64,000 bases of DNA, from contig JAJEKV010000005.1 of the NCBI GenBank assembly GCA_021234155.1, positions 21,684,089 through 21,748,088 on the forward strand, written 5' to 3'. A program made the translations under genes and the position numbers. The notes below the pieces were generated by a model. It was not told the DNA's origin. It ran no database searches and saw only the letters and a list, made by a program, of their open reading frames with translations. The DNA comes from Isoetes taiwanensis (taxonomy: Eukaryota > Streptophyta > Lycopodiopsida > Isoetales > Isoetaceae). Of the stretch, positions 26,851 through 39,325 are shown piece by piece; position 1 is the stretch's first letter; each line of letters opens with the position of its first letter.

Positions 26851-29800
26851 TCTAGCACAACACCTTGGAATATTGGGCGTCCCCTCGGTGTAGTTTGTAT
26901 GATAAACCACCATGTTGGGTCTTGTCGTCGGTAAAGAAAAAAAATCTGGTCAAAGAAATTTGGGCGTGAGATTGATATTGATGGTCTAAATTTTGAAGTG
27001 GATATGTGTATGTGTGTACTGTTCACGGTTATGCGGAAGGACAAGCGTCTCACTACCGAGGGTACATCTTGCTAGAGTTGGCGGCCGAAAAAGCCACTTG
27101 TTCTATCATACTTTCTTGTAGGGCTGGCCCCTTAATTGAAGGTCAAACCAATCGACATCGAATATGAAGGTCTTAAAATTGCCACCAACATCCACCTCCA
27201 TTATAGTCTTTAACCTCCCGGCCCAATCACGGGTGGCTTTCGGCGATTACGATCGGCAACACTTGATTGAAACTCCATCGTGAATGATGCCATGACTCAT
27301 GATCCACAAGTCTTCTGTGTATGTCAAGAGAACTCACACGATAGTGGGTCCCATGCCACCATATCGAGGGAGTAAGATATATCTTGTCAAAAGCACCATT
27401 AATGTCAATAGATACAATAACATCAAAGAAAATACTCGATTTCGACATCAACATAATTTGTTGCAACTACCTTTTCATGACACCTTGTCGTATGCCCATT
27501 AAAGTAGCTGTAATATACTCCCCTTGTGATATGCATCGGTCAAAGCTGTAGTACCCATTCTCTTTCCATCTTGTCAGGCAAGGGTTCATATCCATCGAGT
27601 GCGGGGCTCGTCTATTATGTCGTCTCCATTCATGCCTCTTCTCTTCCATTTCTTCCTTTGCGTTCTCATAACGAGCAATCCATTTTGCCATTGGTGCGAA
27701 TTGTAAAGAAGAAATTGATTAACCTATAATGATCATATCGGTGGAAATGACTTACGCATACCATTGCCTTACGCCACTACCCCACAATCTTCGTCCCCTT
27801 CATCCTCCATAGCGAGGTGCATCACGGATAATGGCGGAAATATATTCTGTCATATAGAAAAGTGACTCTTTACGCAAGCCATCCCTCGCCATACTACCTT
27901 CGGGGCGTGCTCTTTGGCACCATATCCTTCAATACCTTCATAAACCTTTCCAAGAAAAACATCCATCGGCATATGCGGTTCCATGAGCTCCACTTCCTCA
28001 ATAAGATGTACCAAAAGATGGGTTTGGTTTGTCAAGAAAGCTTCGTAGGAAACTCCTTCTCCAACAAGCAACATGCCTCTGCCATTTTCACTTTCATCTC
28101 TTCAATTTTCGTCTTTTCGGTATAGTTTTTTTACACATCCACCTATGAGGTCCAAAACAAAAACTTAGCCACAAATAAAATAGGCGGGGGACCACTAAAT
28201 CAACAACATGGGTAACAACCTTATGACCTTTGATAGGGCACTTATTGCCTCAATGGTCCCTTGTCTAAAACTCCCCTAAAGGTCGGGGGCATGAAGAGCT
28301 GCATGATCAAACACCAAATATAAGTTATGGGTTACATTTTATAGTAGTGCATATATATGTGGACTTCAATTGCTTACATGCAAGAACTTATGCCGAGTCA
28401 TGGGACTTTAAACCGGTCGGCTCCCACTACTTGTGAATGCGGTTCTTAATGATTGCATGTAACCGGTTGGTGTTCTAAGGGCCCTTAAATCATCATAAAT
28501 AGCTTCGATGGTCAGCCCTAGCAATAACCCATTTTTTGGGAGGAAGTGGTTGCCCTTCACCTCGGATCCATGCCTCTTTCTTTGTATTACTTACCTTAAG
28601 GTCCATCGGCATTTTTGTTGTGTCTTTTTGACCAAATACATGCTTCCATAAAGAGTTTCCCGTTCTTGAAGATATGCATCGGGTCTAAAAGGTGTTGAAT
28701 CAATAGGTCGGTCCAATATGGTAGTCTATAAAAAGCGGACTTCCTTTTCATATTGGCGATAAAGACTTCCTCCTCGCGGCTTCCTCGCCACCCTTTGTAT
28801 AATTCCTCATCCTCCTTTGTCTAGGTAAACTCGACCTCCTCATTACGAGGTGCCCCCCCCTCACGGATTTCCCCTTGCGGATTTTCCCCTCTTCCTTCTT
28901 ATCCCAGCGCTCACCCCATTCTCTGTATGGTATTGCGCTTGGTGGTTACGTATAGTCTCTGATTGCCCGAATTGTCTACTTATTTGCTTTTACGAAGGGG
29001 TGCGTGGCGGCAAATACTTCCTAAAACCCTCATTATACTACTTTCTTGGATGCTTAGAGTGGCGGTCTTGCAACTTTTCCCCACATATCATGCAAGGGAA
29101 GTGCCAGATGTCTTAAACCAGAAACTTTCGGCAAACCGGGGAAAGTCATGCATAGTCCACAATAGTATACCTCTAAGATTAAAAGCGTCATTTTTATGGG
29201 CATCGTAGAACCTGAATACTGTGTTCCACAAAGGGAGTAACTCATCCACAATTATTCTTAGGTACACATCTAAATTACTTGGTTTTTTCTCCCGGTATCA
29301 ATAAAGTCATCATAATGTGCCCACTCTTCATCAACAACCATGGGGGTATGTTGTAGTTCACTATCATCATCGGCCATGTAGACCATGCGATCGATTGTGT
29401 ACCATATGGGTTTACGCCATCGGTGGCCAGGCCCAAGCGCCCGTTCGTGGTTCTTTTCCAAAGTCAGGCCATGTCGCATCGACATGCTTCAAAACTACTG
29501 CTTGTGTCGCTCGGGACTCGCATCACATCATCACTAGATGCATGTGTGGCCGTGAAGTCCATTAGGCTAGCCAATGTCTTGCAGCGGAACATCAACTTTA
29601 ACCTATAGAATAAATTATAGGCAACATATAAGTACAGAAAATAAGTGAATTTACAACTATTTGTAGAAGTGGTGATGCATATACCTTGGGATTATTGGAA
29701 AGTGTCGAATAACCTTACGAGGTACCGTTTTTCCCTTTAGGTCATTCACGTATCTCGGTTCATTACATACGAGACAATGAGTGGACTTCTCATGCTGCGG

Positions 29801-30410
29801 CGCGGGGGATAGAAGATCATACAATCATTTGGACATGCATGTATGACTTTATAACCAAGGCGGTCGCTTGAATCATTTTCTTAACTTGAGATCTGTCGGT
29901 AGGCATATTGTTCTTCTCTGGAAGGATCTTCTCGTGCAATAACTGCGCATCTAAGAGTGGTAAGATAAAAGATGGAGATGGTGGTAAGATAGAAAGACTT
30001 GATAAGTATGTCACCTCAATAGAAGCGAGAGACACTTGCATTGCTCCACTTGAACTTGGTTTGGAGATTGAGAATTAGCGAGCCTTGCCAAACAAGCGAG
30101 AGGTTGAGGCGAGGAAATAAGCTGCGTTTACGCCCGATAACAATAGGGTCATCGTCGGTCGACCAATCCTCGAAGGGTATCCCACATCTTCTACCATATC
30201 CTCTCCACCACCATCCTCGACATCATCTAAATCAATATCGGGTAATTCTTGAAGGCGTGCAACATATCGAGCATCGGCTCGTCCACGAAAGAACCGTTCT
30301 CGGGTTTCGTCAATAGTTTCATCCTCTTCATATTGATGGTATGCAATATCTTCATATTGGTGCGCTCGGCTTGAAATTCCACGGCGATAGGTTTCCCTTT
30401 GCACGTAACT
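26850..30410 (-). pseudogene. TNP2: CACTA (En/Spm-type) TNP2 transposase, decayed
   Basis: TNP2 is the catalytic transposase of CACTA elements, which cuts at the element ends in the nucleus. Family landmarks appear in order on the minus strand, in changing frames: KFKWSNASVS near 30,040; KVIHACPNDC near 29,830; HFPIIPRYM near 29,690; LGLATDGVNPYG near 29,440, then MIVNYNIPPW and MTLLIPG to about 29,290; NLDVYLRIIVDELLPLWNTV near 29,250; LLWTMHDFPGF near 29,150; LACMICGEKL near 29,080; LPYWTDLL then LLDPMHIFKN at 28,730-28,670. These are followed by a DUF4218-like part (HLIEEVELMEPH, 27,850-28,074) and a DUF4216-like part (26,880-27,170). Frameshifts and stops break it throughout, so no active product is expected. 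Some indels could be sequencing errors. Confidence 0.88.
30075..30404 (-). pseudogene. Acidic N-terminal fragment upstream of TNP2
   Basis: An open minus-strand stretch of about 109 codons, rich in Asp and Glu (DIDLDDVEDGGGEDMVED), lies directly upstream of the first recognisable TNP2 motif. TNP2 proteins usually have a variable N-terminal region before their core, so this is probably the N-terminal part of the same decayed gene. No domain is recognised and the start codon is not certain. Confidence 0.4.
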
Positions 30411-31735
30411 TAGAACTAATGGATCGGGATGGAGGCCGCTCTGAATGAGTTCATTAAGCGGGAGTAGCGTGTATTAACCATCATGTCAAATAATGTAATA
30501 AGTATAAAATACATACAACCATTTGTATAGACTCACGAATGACAAAAACATATTAAAAAAAAAAAAAAACCTCTTTATTCCTTTTTTTTTTAGTACAACA
30601 ATACTATTGTTCCATCTCAAATGGGAGAGGTCTATCATAGCGATAGTTGATGAATAACTCATCTCAATGTTTATGCTTTTAATAGCACACACCATGATAT
30701 ATCGCTTTTTCGGATCTTGTAAAAAAATCTTCCTCCCCTCCTTGACACTCTAAAATTCACAATTGCATCGCTCACGGTTGTCAATAGAAGCTGTTGATGA
30801 ACCCGCAATATTGCCATGAACCCACGGCCGACCATCAATAAACTTCAACTCCTCATCACATGCCCCCCCACGACTATCGGTAGCGACATTGGAATTCATT
30901 CCATAAATCCTCATCGCCAAGCATATTTAGTCAAAGTTTGCCAAGTTTTCCAATCGTACTTTCGGGACACGCATATGGCATTAATGGAATGTGGGTATCT
31001 CGCTCCACTTCTATCGGCGTCTTGGGAGATAAGGCGAATCCGGCTTACGGACAAATGCGGCTCCGCATAATGATGTATCTTCTTCCCCAATAAGCAAATT
31101 CTTGATCCATAGGGATAGGTAAGTCTCGGCCACAAGCCAAATGTCTTGCGATTGCCTAACAAAGGTCGGACTAATCTTTGCAATTCTTGAGGGAATTTCC
31201 ATTTCGAGGCGGTGAGGCCAAAGCGTTCTTGGGAAATGTGCGACACATGCAATGTTCTCATGATTGTAGCCCGCCGTGTTCTTTTCACGAGGGGAACACT
31301 TTCGGCGTTGGCGGCACCCATCCACATTATTGATGAATCGGGTTCTTTGCTTGGTTTCATATGCCTCTATGGACAACATTAAACCAAAATCCACATCTAG
31401 TTTGGAGGAGACATCGGCATCATCTACCTACATATTTAGATATCATAAACATCTTGAATATATACTTAAGCTGGGAGAGATACTCTTAAAAAAAAAAAAA
31501 AAAAACAAATAATAATTGTATACCAACGATATCCATGGCGAGCATCGGATCGGTGGGTTGTTCAAATGTACCAAATCTTATCGGATGGTCTTCAACAAAC
31601 GGTTCTAAATTAGTCTCTTCAGCCCCATACATCTTTTACAATGCCAAACTATTTTGTCCCTCGCCAATTACAAAAGGTAAGTACTATATCTTTGCACAAT
31701 AGTTTGAGCGGTTGTGATAGATACAATATATGGTA
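30411..31735. other. Upstream part of the CACTA-derived region, no assigned gene
   Basis: Overlapping minus-strand reading frames occupy 30,911-31,394, but I recognise no domain and the frames compete with each other. They may be remnants of a 5' exon or of a second element gene. Poly(A/T) runs lie near 30,555-30,600 and 31,490-31,505. Confidence 0.3.
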
Positions 31736-31737
31736 GT

Positions 31738-31779
31738 ATAAACCCTAAACCCTAAAAACCCTAAACCCTAAATCCTAAA
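31738..31779. repeat. Short interstitial telomere-like tract (CCCTAAA)n
   Basis: About six copies of the plant telomere unit, read here as AAACCCTAAACCCTAAA, some with an extra A or a substitution. It is far too short and internal to be a chromosome end. Such tracts are common in plant genomes as insertion or repair scars, or in promoters as telo-boxes. Confidence 0.9.
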
Positions 31780-31804
31780 TGGACCGAATTGGGCCCGGAC
31801 CGTA

Positions 31805-32047
31805 GTCCTCTCCACTCAAGGTGAAGCCAGGCCATGCCCTTTCGAGTGCGACCCTTATATAAGTTTCAATTTCAATAAAGATCTTTTGGGGCAGCTAGCC
31901 CAGATACATAGAGTCCCCTCCACTCAAGGTGAAGTCGACATATGACCTTGACTTCTGCGACACCTCAATTTTGTAATCTACATTGTACTTAGTAAGGTAT
32001 GAAGGTGAGTTTGGGCTGGCACACTGGTCCTCTCCACTCAAGGTGGG
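31805..32047. repeat. Three direct copies of an 18-bp motif spaced about 110 bp
   Basis: CCTCTCCACTCAAGGTG-type motifs start near 31,806, 31,914 (CCCCTCCACTCAAGGTG) and 32,028. Between the copies the sequence differs but keeps related words (GACCTTGACTTC, GTGTCCTTGACC). A TATATAAG at 31,857 and an AATAAAG at 31,875 lie between the first two copies. The function is unknown. Confidence 0.8.
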
Positions 32048-32374
32048 GCGGCTGTGTCCTTGACCAAAAACACTGCGTTTTTTTTTACTACTCACGATTA
32101 CCGTCCTCTCCTAGTTTATATATGTCTAGGCTACTAAATACAAGAATCGGTAACTTATATGTGGCGGTTCGCATATCCGGCCTCCACGGTGGTAAGACAA
32201 CATCAATCGTCTCTGGCCATCTCGGCGTCGATCATGCCGATGACCATGGCGATCCATGTAGAGGCGACAACAAGTATAAGATATGGTTAAAAGAAGAACA
32301 CCAAAGGGCTAGGTTTGGAAGAGGGCGAAAAAAAATAACAATGGTAGAGAAAAAAGTTGTTTATATAGAAATCT

Positions 32375-32760
32375 TTAGCGTCGCATGCGGCGTGGCGTCG
32401 CGCCCGGCGGCGTAGTGTCAACGGTCACATGCCGGTCACCTACGACTTGGCGGTACACTGGCAAGAAATGCGTACAGGCGTGTCATACGTTACGTAGACC
32501 CGCGTCGCATGCGGCGTATAGTCAACGGTCAAAATCAGGTCACATGCGACTGGCGGTACCCGATGGCGAAATGCGTCGCGGCGTGTCTGCGGGTTACATG
32601 CGTCCGTCGCATCGGCGGTATAGTCAACGGTCAAATTCCGGGGCACATGCGACCTAGCGATTACCGCGTGGCAAATCGTCTTGGTGTGTCTTATGTTACG
32701 TAATGTCACATGGCGTGCATGCGACGTCGACATTTGTCGTTGACATTTGTCGGTTATGAA
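32375..32760. repeat. GC-rich tandem repeats, about 103-bp period
   Basis: GTCAACGGTCA recurs near 32,417, 32,521 and 32,623, embedded in similar units containing GCGTCGCATGCGGCGTA, CACATGCGAC and GGCGGTA. The vocabulary matches the blocks at 25,985-26,075 and 36,150-36,500. I infer that these are subterminal repeats of a CACTA family, the sites where the transposase binds in better-studied members. Confidence 0.7.
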
Positions 32761-35700
32761 ATTTATGTATACCTATCTTTGTTACGAGCAACCTAAAATC
32801 GAGCAAGTTTTTGTGTAACAACCTAAAATGCATACCTCAAAACACTTGAACATAGCTTGATTATTTTGCATCCGCGAGCAAATTGCGTGGCAAGTCGACA
32901 TTTCTTGGTGACATTTGTCGTGGCGATGCCGGTGGGCGATGGCGTTTTTAGGCAAATTTTGATCGGGCAGCTTTGACACATGGGACATTAATGCCTTGGA
33001 TTTGCAAAAAGTCGTCGGCAGTTCTCCCACTATCTTTGGACACCAAGTTCCTCATTCGGATTGCATTTTGTTGCTTCTCTAAAGATGTTGGGTGAGGATA
33101 TGGGAGTCCCACTTTTGACTACCCAATCTTCTCGTTGTAGAAATTCTAGGGGTAAATCCATATGTCATTTCTAATTCCTTCTTTTTTTCTCTTTCTCTGG
33201 ATCAACCAGAAGCTAAATTATGAGCTCAAAAAATTCTGGATCAACCATCTCCAACTCCATGTCCATCACTAAATTCATCTACTTTTTCAAAATACCCATA
33301 GCACAAATAGGCCTATATAAATTAAAACAAGCAATATTATTGTCATATCCTTATTCATCGTGGCATTCATCTTCTTGATATCCATCCTGATCATATTCAT
33401 CTTCTTCATATTTTTATCTTCAAATTCCATTTTGAAAAGCGATTTCAGAAATCTATATCATATCATATATCGGTTTTTGTATTCTACATCATGCTTATAT
33501 ACATAAGGCGATTGCCTCAAAAATTACGGATCAACCATAAGCTAAATTACGAGCTCAAAAATTGCGGATCAACGAGGGAGCTAATCGAGCTCAAAACTAC
33601 CATATTATAGTTATATCAAAGATAGAATTTAAGTTGCTTCAATACCAAATATCGACTCCAAGCGGCTGAAAACTTTACGCAAAGGGCTGTTGCATCTGCA
33701 TCAACAACTTTGTAATTTCGGCACCCGTGAAGGATCCTTAGCCGGTGATGTAAAATTTTTACCTTGGATATCTCTCTCAAAGCGAAACCACATCATTCAC
33801 TGCAAATTCTTTGCCTTGACAAATCTGCTCCGACCTTTTGTGAAGACATAACTTTGGGAACTATCCCAATAACGGTATCTAAATTTCCACATGCATTGAT
33901 TTTCATCTTTTTTTTCTCCACAATTCCATCATAAGGCAAATGTGCCTGCGTTGATTTTTGGAATGATATTTGAAACAAAAATCAGCGAGAATCGGTTATC
34001 AAATCAAAAGCTGCCCACTTGGTTGCACAAGCCGCGAAATGAAATGCAGGTCTCAAGGACTTTCTTATCTAACCAATCTACACTATCTTGAGAGCCAACT
34101 AGATCCACCACGAAATATCGGTGGAGTGTCTAGCATAATATCCTCTAGGCTGAACTTTTGTGTACGCATGGCTCGATTATCAAGCGTGAATCAAGCTCTC
34201 ACGAAAAGATGGCGCATCATTTTCTATACTCCTTGCCAACCACGATTGTTTGCACCTTGATTGTTTGCCCTAAATCGCTTTAAAAACAATGGGAACATGA
34301 ATTGAAGGAAAAAGTAGTACCATCTGTCAAGCTATCGTGTACATATACCATGAAGATCGAGAGAAGAATAAATTGTGTTGAACTTTGTAAGCCACGACAT
34401 TGTGCTTACTACATATGGAACCATTTGTTACGAATTCTGAAGCCATCGAAGAGGATGAAAAAAGTAGCCCCAGGGCTAAGGGGCACCTTTGTCGAACATT
34501 AGGTGGTTTAGAATTAATGCGGATGAAGCTCAATCCATTAGAAATGCTCACACTAAAAGTTCATGTGCTTTGGGGCTTAAGGGCACAATGAAGATGGTGC
34601 CTTTACGGAACATCGCGACCTTCTACGACACATATGTCACATCGTCACATATCTGAAAGTTCTAGAATGTTTTAAAAAGTTTTAAAATATAAGAGAATCT
34701 TGGGTGAGCCTAAGGAATCCTTCTAGAAAATTCGAGAATGTTGTAGAAAGTTCTAGAATGAATGTTTGCGAGAGAATACACTTATTTTCTTCCCAAAGCA
34801 TTTTGCTAGATGACCAATTAAAATATTTTGGTTCAACCAACTCCACAATTCTCTTGATTTTCGATGAACAAACTTGTCCAAGAAGGCAACGACCTCCACA
34901 ACCTCGAGAATGGCCATAATGAAGAAATTAAAAAAACCGGTTAAAGAGATTTCTCGAAAAAAAGCGCATGATTTTTCTGCTTTGTATGTTGTATTTGTCG
35001 GATCATACAATCGATGCAGTGACAACCCATAAAAATCTTGGCGCTCAAGCGGAACAAGTTCATGAGTCATGAAGCGAAAACAATCCCGAGCATGGCGTTA
35101 AAAAGCGCACCAAAGGATCTGATTTTGGCATGTAGGGGCGAGAAGAGAGGTGCGTTTTTCGGTATTGGGTGTTCGTGAAGAACCCGGCCCGATGTCGACA
35201 AGCTCAACCGCCTTGTGATCCCTAAGCTCGGTGAAGCCCATTTTCCTTTGCACCATGACATGCTCTACTTTGAAGACTTCCAAGGTAACGGTGGCGGTTT
35301 AGATACTCTTCTTGGCCATAGCGGCCGAGGAGCTATGTTCAATTCCACTTTCCATGTATGGATCTCGAAACAAGGCCATCAACGAGGTGTAGCCACATAG
35401 TATCTCGGCTTTTCAAAATCCTCATCAATGGGGTCGGCTTCATATGGAACTTGTGCAATTGAAGCATAAATTCCTCCACCATCATATATGGAAAATCATC
35501 CGGGCGTTTGGCGGGGTAAAGTTGCAAGTTCAAGCATTGCTGCTGATTCCAACCTTGATGTTGATCTTTCAACTTCCATAGTGCCATTAAATTACTTGTA
35601 TACCCGGCATGAGATTTTTAGATCATAACCTTCTTCCCCATATGTGCTTCTTTGGCGTATCCAAAGCCCCCAAAGCTCTCAAAGCCCCCAAAAAACCATT

Positions 35701-36130
35701 TTTCCATGATTCGGTTTACGAAGAGTCTAGATGAAGGAGGTAAACCTAGAATCCGCCATCGGGGACGTCCGGGACAAGCGGTACAAGTCATATTAAACAC
35801 TATAATGCTTGGCGGACAAAAGGTAAAAGTGTGGGATTTTTCTTGTGTTCTTGCACAAATTTTAAGGCTTTATCTGTTCTTCTCTCGGCAACAATGATTG
35901 ACAACAAGCCTATTGTCAAGTTACCTTCAAGGATTGTAAACTTGGAACAACTAGATTTTGACCACGGAACAACGTCGAGTTTTATAATGAACAATTTATA
36001 AGCGGTAGCACATCTTGTGATGATGCATGCGCTTGAACACGCTTAAATGAAGGCTGCGGGTTGGTCGTCGAGTCTTTTTCGGGCGGTATCAATCGGGGCA
36101 ATTATTGAATTTGTAATCCTAAAAACCATT
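32761..36130. other. AT-rich segment between two subterminal-type blocks, possible gene remnants
   Basis: No domain was recognised on either strand. Open minus-strand pieces occur at 33,793-33,978, 34,753-35,070, 35,067-35,283, 35,339-35,587, 35,618-35,800 and 35,800-35,994. Being on one strand and in series, they could be fragments of one decayed gene, perhaps the accessory gene of the CACTA element or a captured host gene. AT-rich intergenic sequence is the alternative. Confidence 0.3.
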
Positions 36131-36149
36131 AACCTTCATGTATAAAAAA

Positions 36150-36500
36150 TATCGTCACATCGACCACCTCGTCACATATCGTCTTGGCGTGTCATATCGT
36201 CACATATACATCTTGGCGTGTCATATCGTCACATATGCGTATTGGCGTGTCATATCGACACATCGTCACATCACGACACATATGTCACATATCGGCGTCG
36301 CATGCGGCGGCGTTAAATAAACATCCACTGGCGTGACACTGTCGGTATGATCCACTGGCATAGCGTCCACGGCGTGTGTCGGGCGTCGCACTACCGCGTC
36401 GCATCGCGGCGATGTGCGCGGCGATGGCGTCGCTTGGCGTCCTGCGGGGGCGTTATTTCGCGGCGTCCGCGTCGCCTGACGCGTCGCAAGCCCACGTCGC
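36150..36500. repeat. Subterminal-type repeats: GTCATATCGTCACATAT units and GCGTCGC-rich tract
   Basis: From 36,150 to 36,290 the phrase TTGGCGTGTCATATCGTCACATA is repeated about four times with small changes, followed by GCGTCGCATGCGGCGGCG and a dense GCGTCGC stretch to about 36,500. The same motifs occur at 32,375-32,760 and, briefly, near 34,630. This is probably the right edge of the CACTA-derived region. Confidence 0.65.
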
Positions 36501-36521
36501 TAAATGTCCATTCTCTTGTTG

Positions 36522-38375
36522 TGTTCTACCACGTCGGGGATATACCCCTAGTAACCAACTCCGAAAGATAAGAGACATTGGCAGGTTTGAACCCATGACC
36601 AAATGAACACTTATTTTGGCATTTCTAGGCCTATACCAACTCACCACACAGCCGTCGGGCAAAACTTTTGCCGTACATGCATACTTTGTAGGCAGGATTT
36701 AATCCCGCCTTAGGAAGTCTAGGTCCTAGGGTCCTAGTGCCACTATCCTAGTCCCATTGATTTTTTAAGACTTTGTTTAAGGTCCATACTTGACTAATCT
36801 TGTACAGACTAGCTAGCTTATCCCACTGCCTTGCGGCAGCCAAAGTGGAGGACACGCATAGGCTTTTAAGTTCTACCACGTCGGGGATCATCATCGTATA
36901 CCCCTAGTAACCAACTCCCAAAGATGAGAAACATTGGCAAGGTTTGAACCCATGACCAAATGGGCACTTATTTTGGCATTACTAGGCTTATATCAATTCA
37001 CCACACATCCGTTGAGCAAAACTTTTGCTGTACATGCACACTTTGTAAGCAGGATTTAATCCCGCCTTAGGAAGTCTAGGTCCTAGGGGCAACTCTAGGG
37101 GCATGGCTTTTTTAGCCTCACCATCCTAGTGCCACCATCCTAGTCCCATTGATTTTTGAAGACGTTGTTTAAGGTCCATACTAGACTAATTTTGTACAGA
37201 CTAGCTAGCTTATCCCACTGCCTTGCGGCACCCAAAGTGAAGGACACGTATAGGCTTTTAAGTTCTACCACGTTGGGGATATGAGGTCCATACTAGACTA
37301 ATTTTGTACAGACTAGCTAGCTTACGACTTGCGGCACCCAAAGTGAAGGACACGTATAGGCTTTTAAGTTCTACCACGTCGGGGATATACCCCTAGTAAC
37401 CAACTCCCAAAGATAAGAGACATTGGCAAGATTTGAACCCATGACCAAATGAACACTTATTTTGGCATTATTAGACCTATACCAACTCACCACACATCCG
37501 TTGGGCAAAACTTTTGCCGTACATGCATACTTTGTAGGCAGGATTTAATCCCGCCTTAGGAAGTCTAGGTCCTAAGGGCAACTCTAGGGGCATGGCTTTT
37601 TTAGCCTCACCATCCTAGTGCCACCATCCTAGTCCCATTGATTTTTTAAGACTTTGTTTAAGGTCCATACTTGACTAATCGTGTACAGACCAGCTAGCTT
37701 ATCCAACTGCCTTGCGGCAGCCAAAGTGGAGGACACGTATAGGCTTTTAAGTTCTACCACGTCGGGGATATACCCCTAGTAACCAACTTCCAAAGATAAG
37801 AGACATTGGCAAGGTTTGAACCCATCACCAAATGGACACTTATTTCGGCATTACTAGGCCTATACCAACTCACCACATATCCGTTGGGCAAAACTTTTGC
37901 CGTACATGCATACTTTGTAGGCAGGATTTAACCCCGCCTTAGGAAGTCTAGGTCCTAGGGGCAACTCTAGGGGCATGGCTTTTTTAGCCTCACCATCCTA
38001 CTGCCACCATCCTAGTCCCATTGATTTTTTAAGACTTTGTTTAAGGTCCATACTAGACTAATCTTGTACAGACTAGCTAGCTTATACCACTGCCTTGCGA
38101 CAGCCAAAGTGGAGGACACGTATAGGCTTTTAAGTTCTACCACGTCGGGGATCATCATCGTATACCCCTAGTAACCAACTCCCAAAGATAAGAGACATTG
38201 GCAAGGTTTGAATCCATGACCAAATGAACACTTATTTTGGCATTACTAAGCCTATACCAACTCACCACACATCCGTTGGGCAAAACTTTTGCCGTACATG
38301 CACACTTTGTAGGCAGGATTTAATCCCGCCTTAGGAAGTCTAGGTCCTAAGGGCAACTCTAGGGGCATTGCTTTT
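36522..38375 (-). repeat. Tandem array of tRNA-derived SINE-like units, minus orientation
   Basis: GTTCTACCACGTCGGGGA starts near 36,523, 36,870, 37,262, 37,368, 37,751 and 38,134. That gives about five units of roughly 350-390 bp plus one short, internally deleted unit. On the minus strand most units contain a pol III A-box-like TGGTGAGTTGG (complements at 36,636-36,646, 37,482-37,492, 37,865-37,875 and 38,257-38,267; degenerate near 36,992) and a B-box-like GGTTCAAACC (complements at 36,584-36,593, 36,941-36,950, 37,813-37,822; one mismatch at 37,430 and 38,205). The boxes are 45-50 bases apart, as in a tRNA-derived promoter. Units are only slightly diverged and share a GGCAAAAGTTTTGCC palindrome just upstream of the A box. 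Complete tRNA folding is not apparent. Confidence 0.7.
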
Positions 38376-38684
38376 TCAAGAGCAGAGCTTATTCTTCCCC
38401 TTCTCCTGTTTGCAGCCGCAGAGCATTCGTAGCCTATTTGCACTTTTGTCCGGCGATCCCCTGTTCTTTAAGATTTCTGCAAATGAGAACACTGAAAGAA
38501 GCAGCTTTGATACCTTTTCTTTGTAGGCCTTGCATTGCTTTGTTGTGCTTGCAATACTCTTCTTTAAAATCCGAATGCAACTCCGTCGTCATAGTAGGCC
38601 ATAGCCAGGCCATAGCAGAGGTCCCTAGCATGCATGCATGCAAAAATCCAGAATTGCAGCCATAGCATCGTCCTCTTCCTCTGT
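38376..38684. other. Unassigned stretch after the SINE-like array
   Basis: Unique sequence with no supported gene. Short competing frames occur on both strands around 38,434-38,665, with no recognisable domain. Confidence 0.3.
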
Positions 38685-38790
38685 CTAAAAACCTTTACAA
38701 AGAAGTGAGCGTGGGCTGGTGATTTTTCAATAAGACTAAAACCTTTACAAAGAAGTGAGCGTGGACTGGTGATTTTTCAATAAGACTCCG
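38685..38790. repeat. Tandem duplication, 51-bp unit, two copies
   Basis: AAAACCTTTACAAAGAAGTG followed by AGCGTGG(G/A)CTGGTGATTTTTC occurs at about 38,688 and 38,739 with one base difference, so the duplication is recent. Confidence 0.9.
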
Positions 38791-38939
38791 CACAGTGCGC
38801 GCGTCAAAAAAAAACCGTCGAATCCAAAGGACCAAGATAAGTTAAAAAAAATGAACGGGCAGGATTGCGCACAAACTATCCTAAAACTCCTTTAGTATTA
38901 TATATAGATGATCACACTCAACTCTTTACCATATCAATT

Positions 38940-39170
38940 AGACTAACACACTAATATAGAGTCTTGAAAAATAAAGAACATGAAAAAAGTCTGCAAATTC
39001 AGAATTACAATGTTGCAAAAACCAACCCGTTAGGGCATCTCATCGTGCAAATAGACCCTAACACACTAACATAGAGTCTTGAAAAATAAAAAACATGAAG
39101 AAAGTCTGCAAATTCAGAATTACAATGTTGCAAAAACCAACCCGTTAGAGCATCTCATCATTTTTTTGAA
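38940..39170. repeat. Tandem duplication, about 113-bp unit, two copies
   Basis: The segment beginning AACACACTAATATAGAGTC, and including GTCTGCAAATTCAGAATTAC and CAACCCGTTAG, is present at about 38,944 and again at about 39,058 with a few changes. It is AT-rich and non-coding, downstream of the F-box gene. Confidence 0.9.
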
Positions 39171-39325
39171 CATTTACACGTTTAACTTATGCCCAGCAAA
39201 GCAACGCTGGGCATCTTTACTAGTTTGCTAATATCGATAGGTGAAGACCACAATCAAAGACAATGATCCTCTAGCAACATTTTTTAAGTTTGATAATCCT
39301 GGCAGGTAAAGACCAAAATCAAAGA

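Noticed and set aside
31738-31779. Chromosome end
   Set aside because: Only about 40 bp and internal, with unrelated sequence on both sides.
36522-38375. Cluster of functional tRNA genes
   Set aside because: A and B boxes are present but I cannot form an acceptor stem or anticodon arm, and units are ~380 bp with degenerate boxes.
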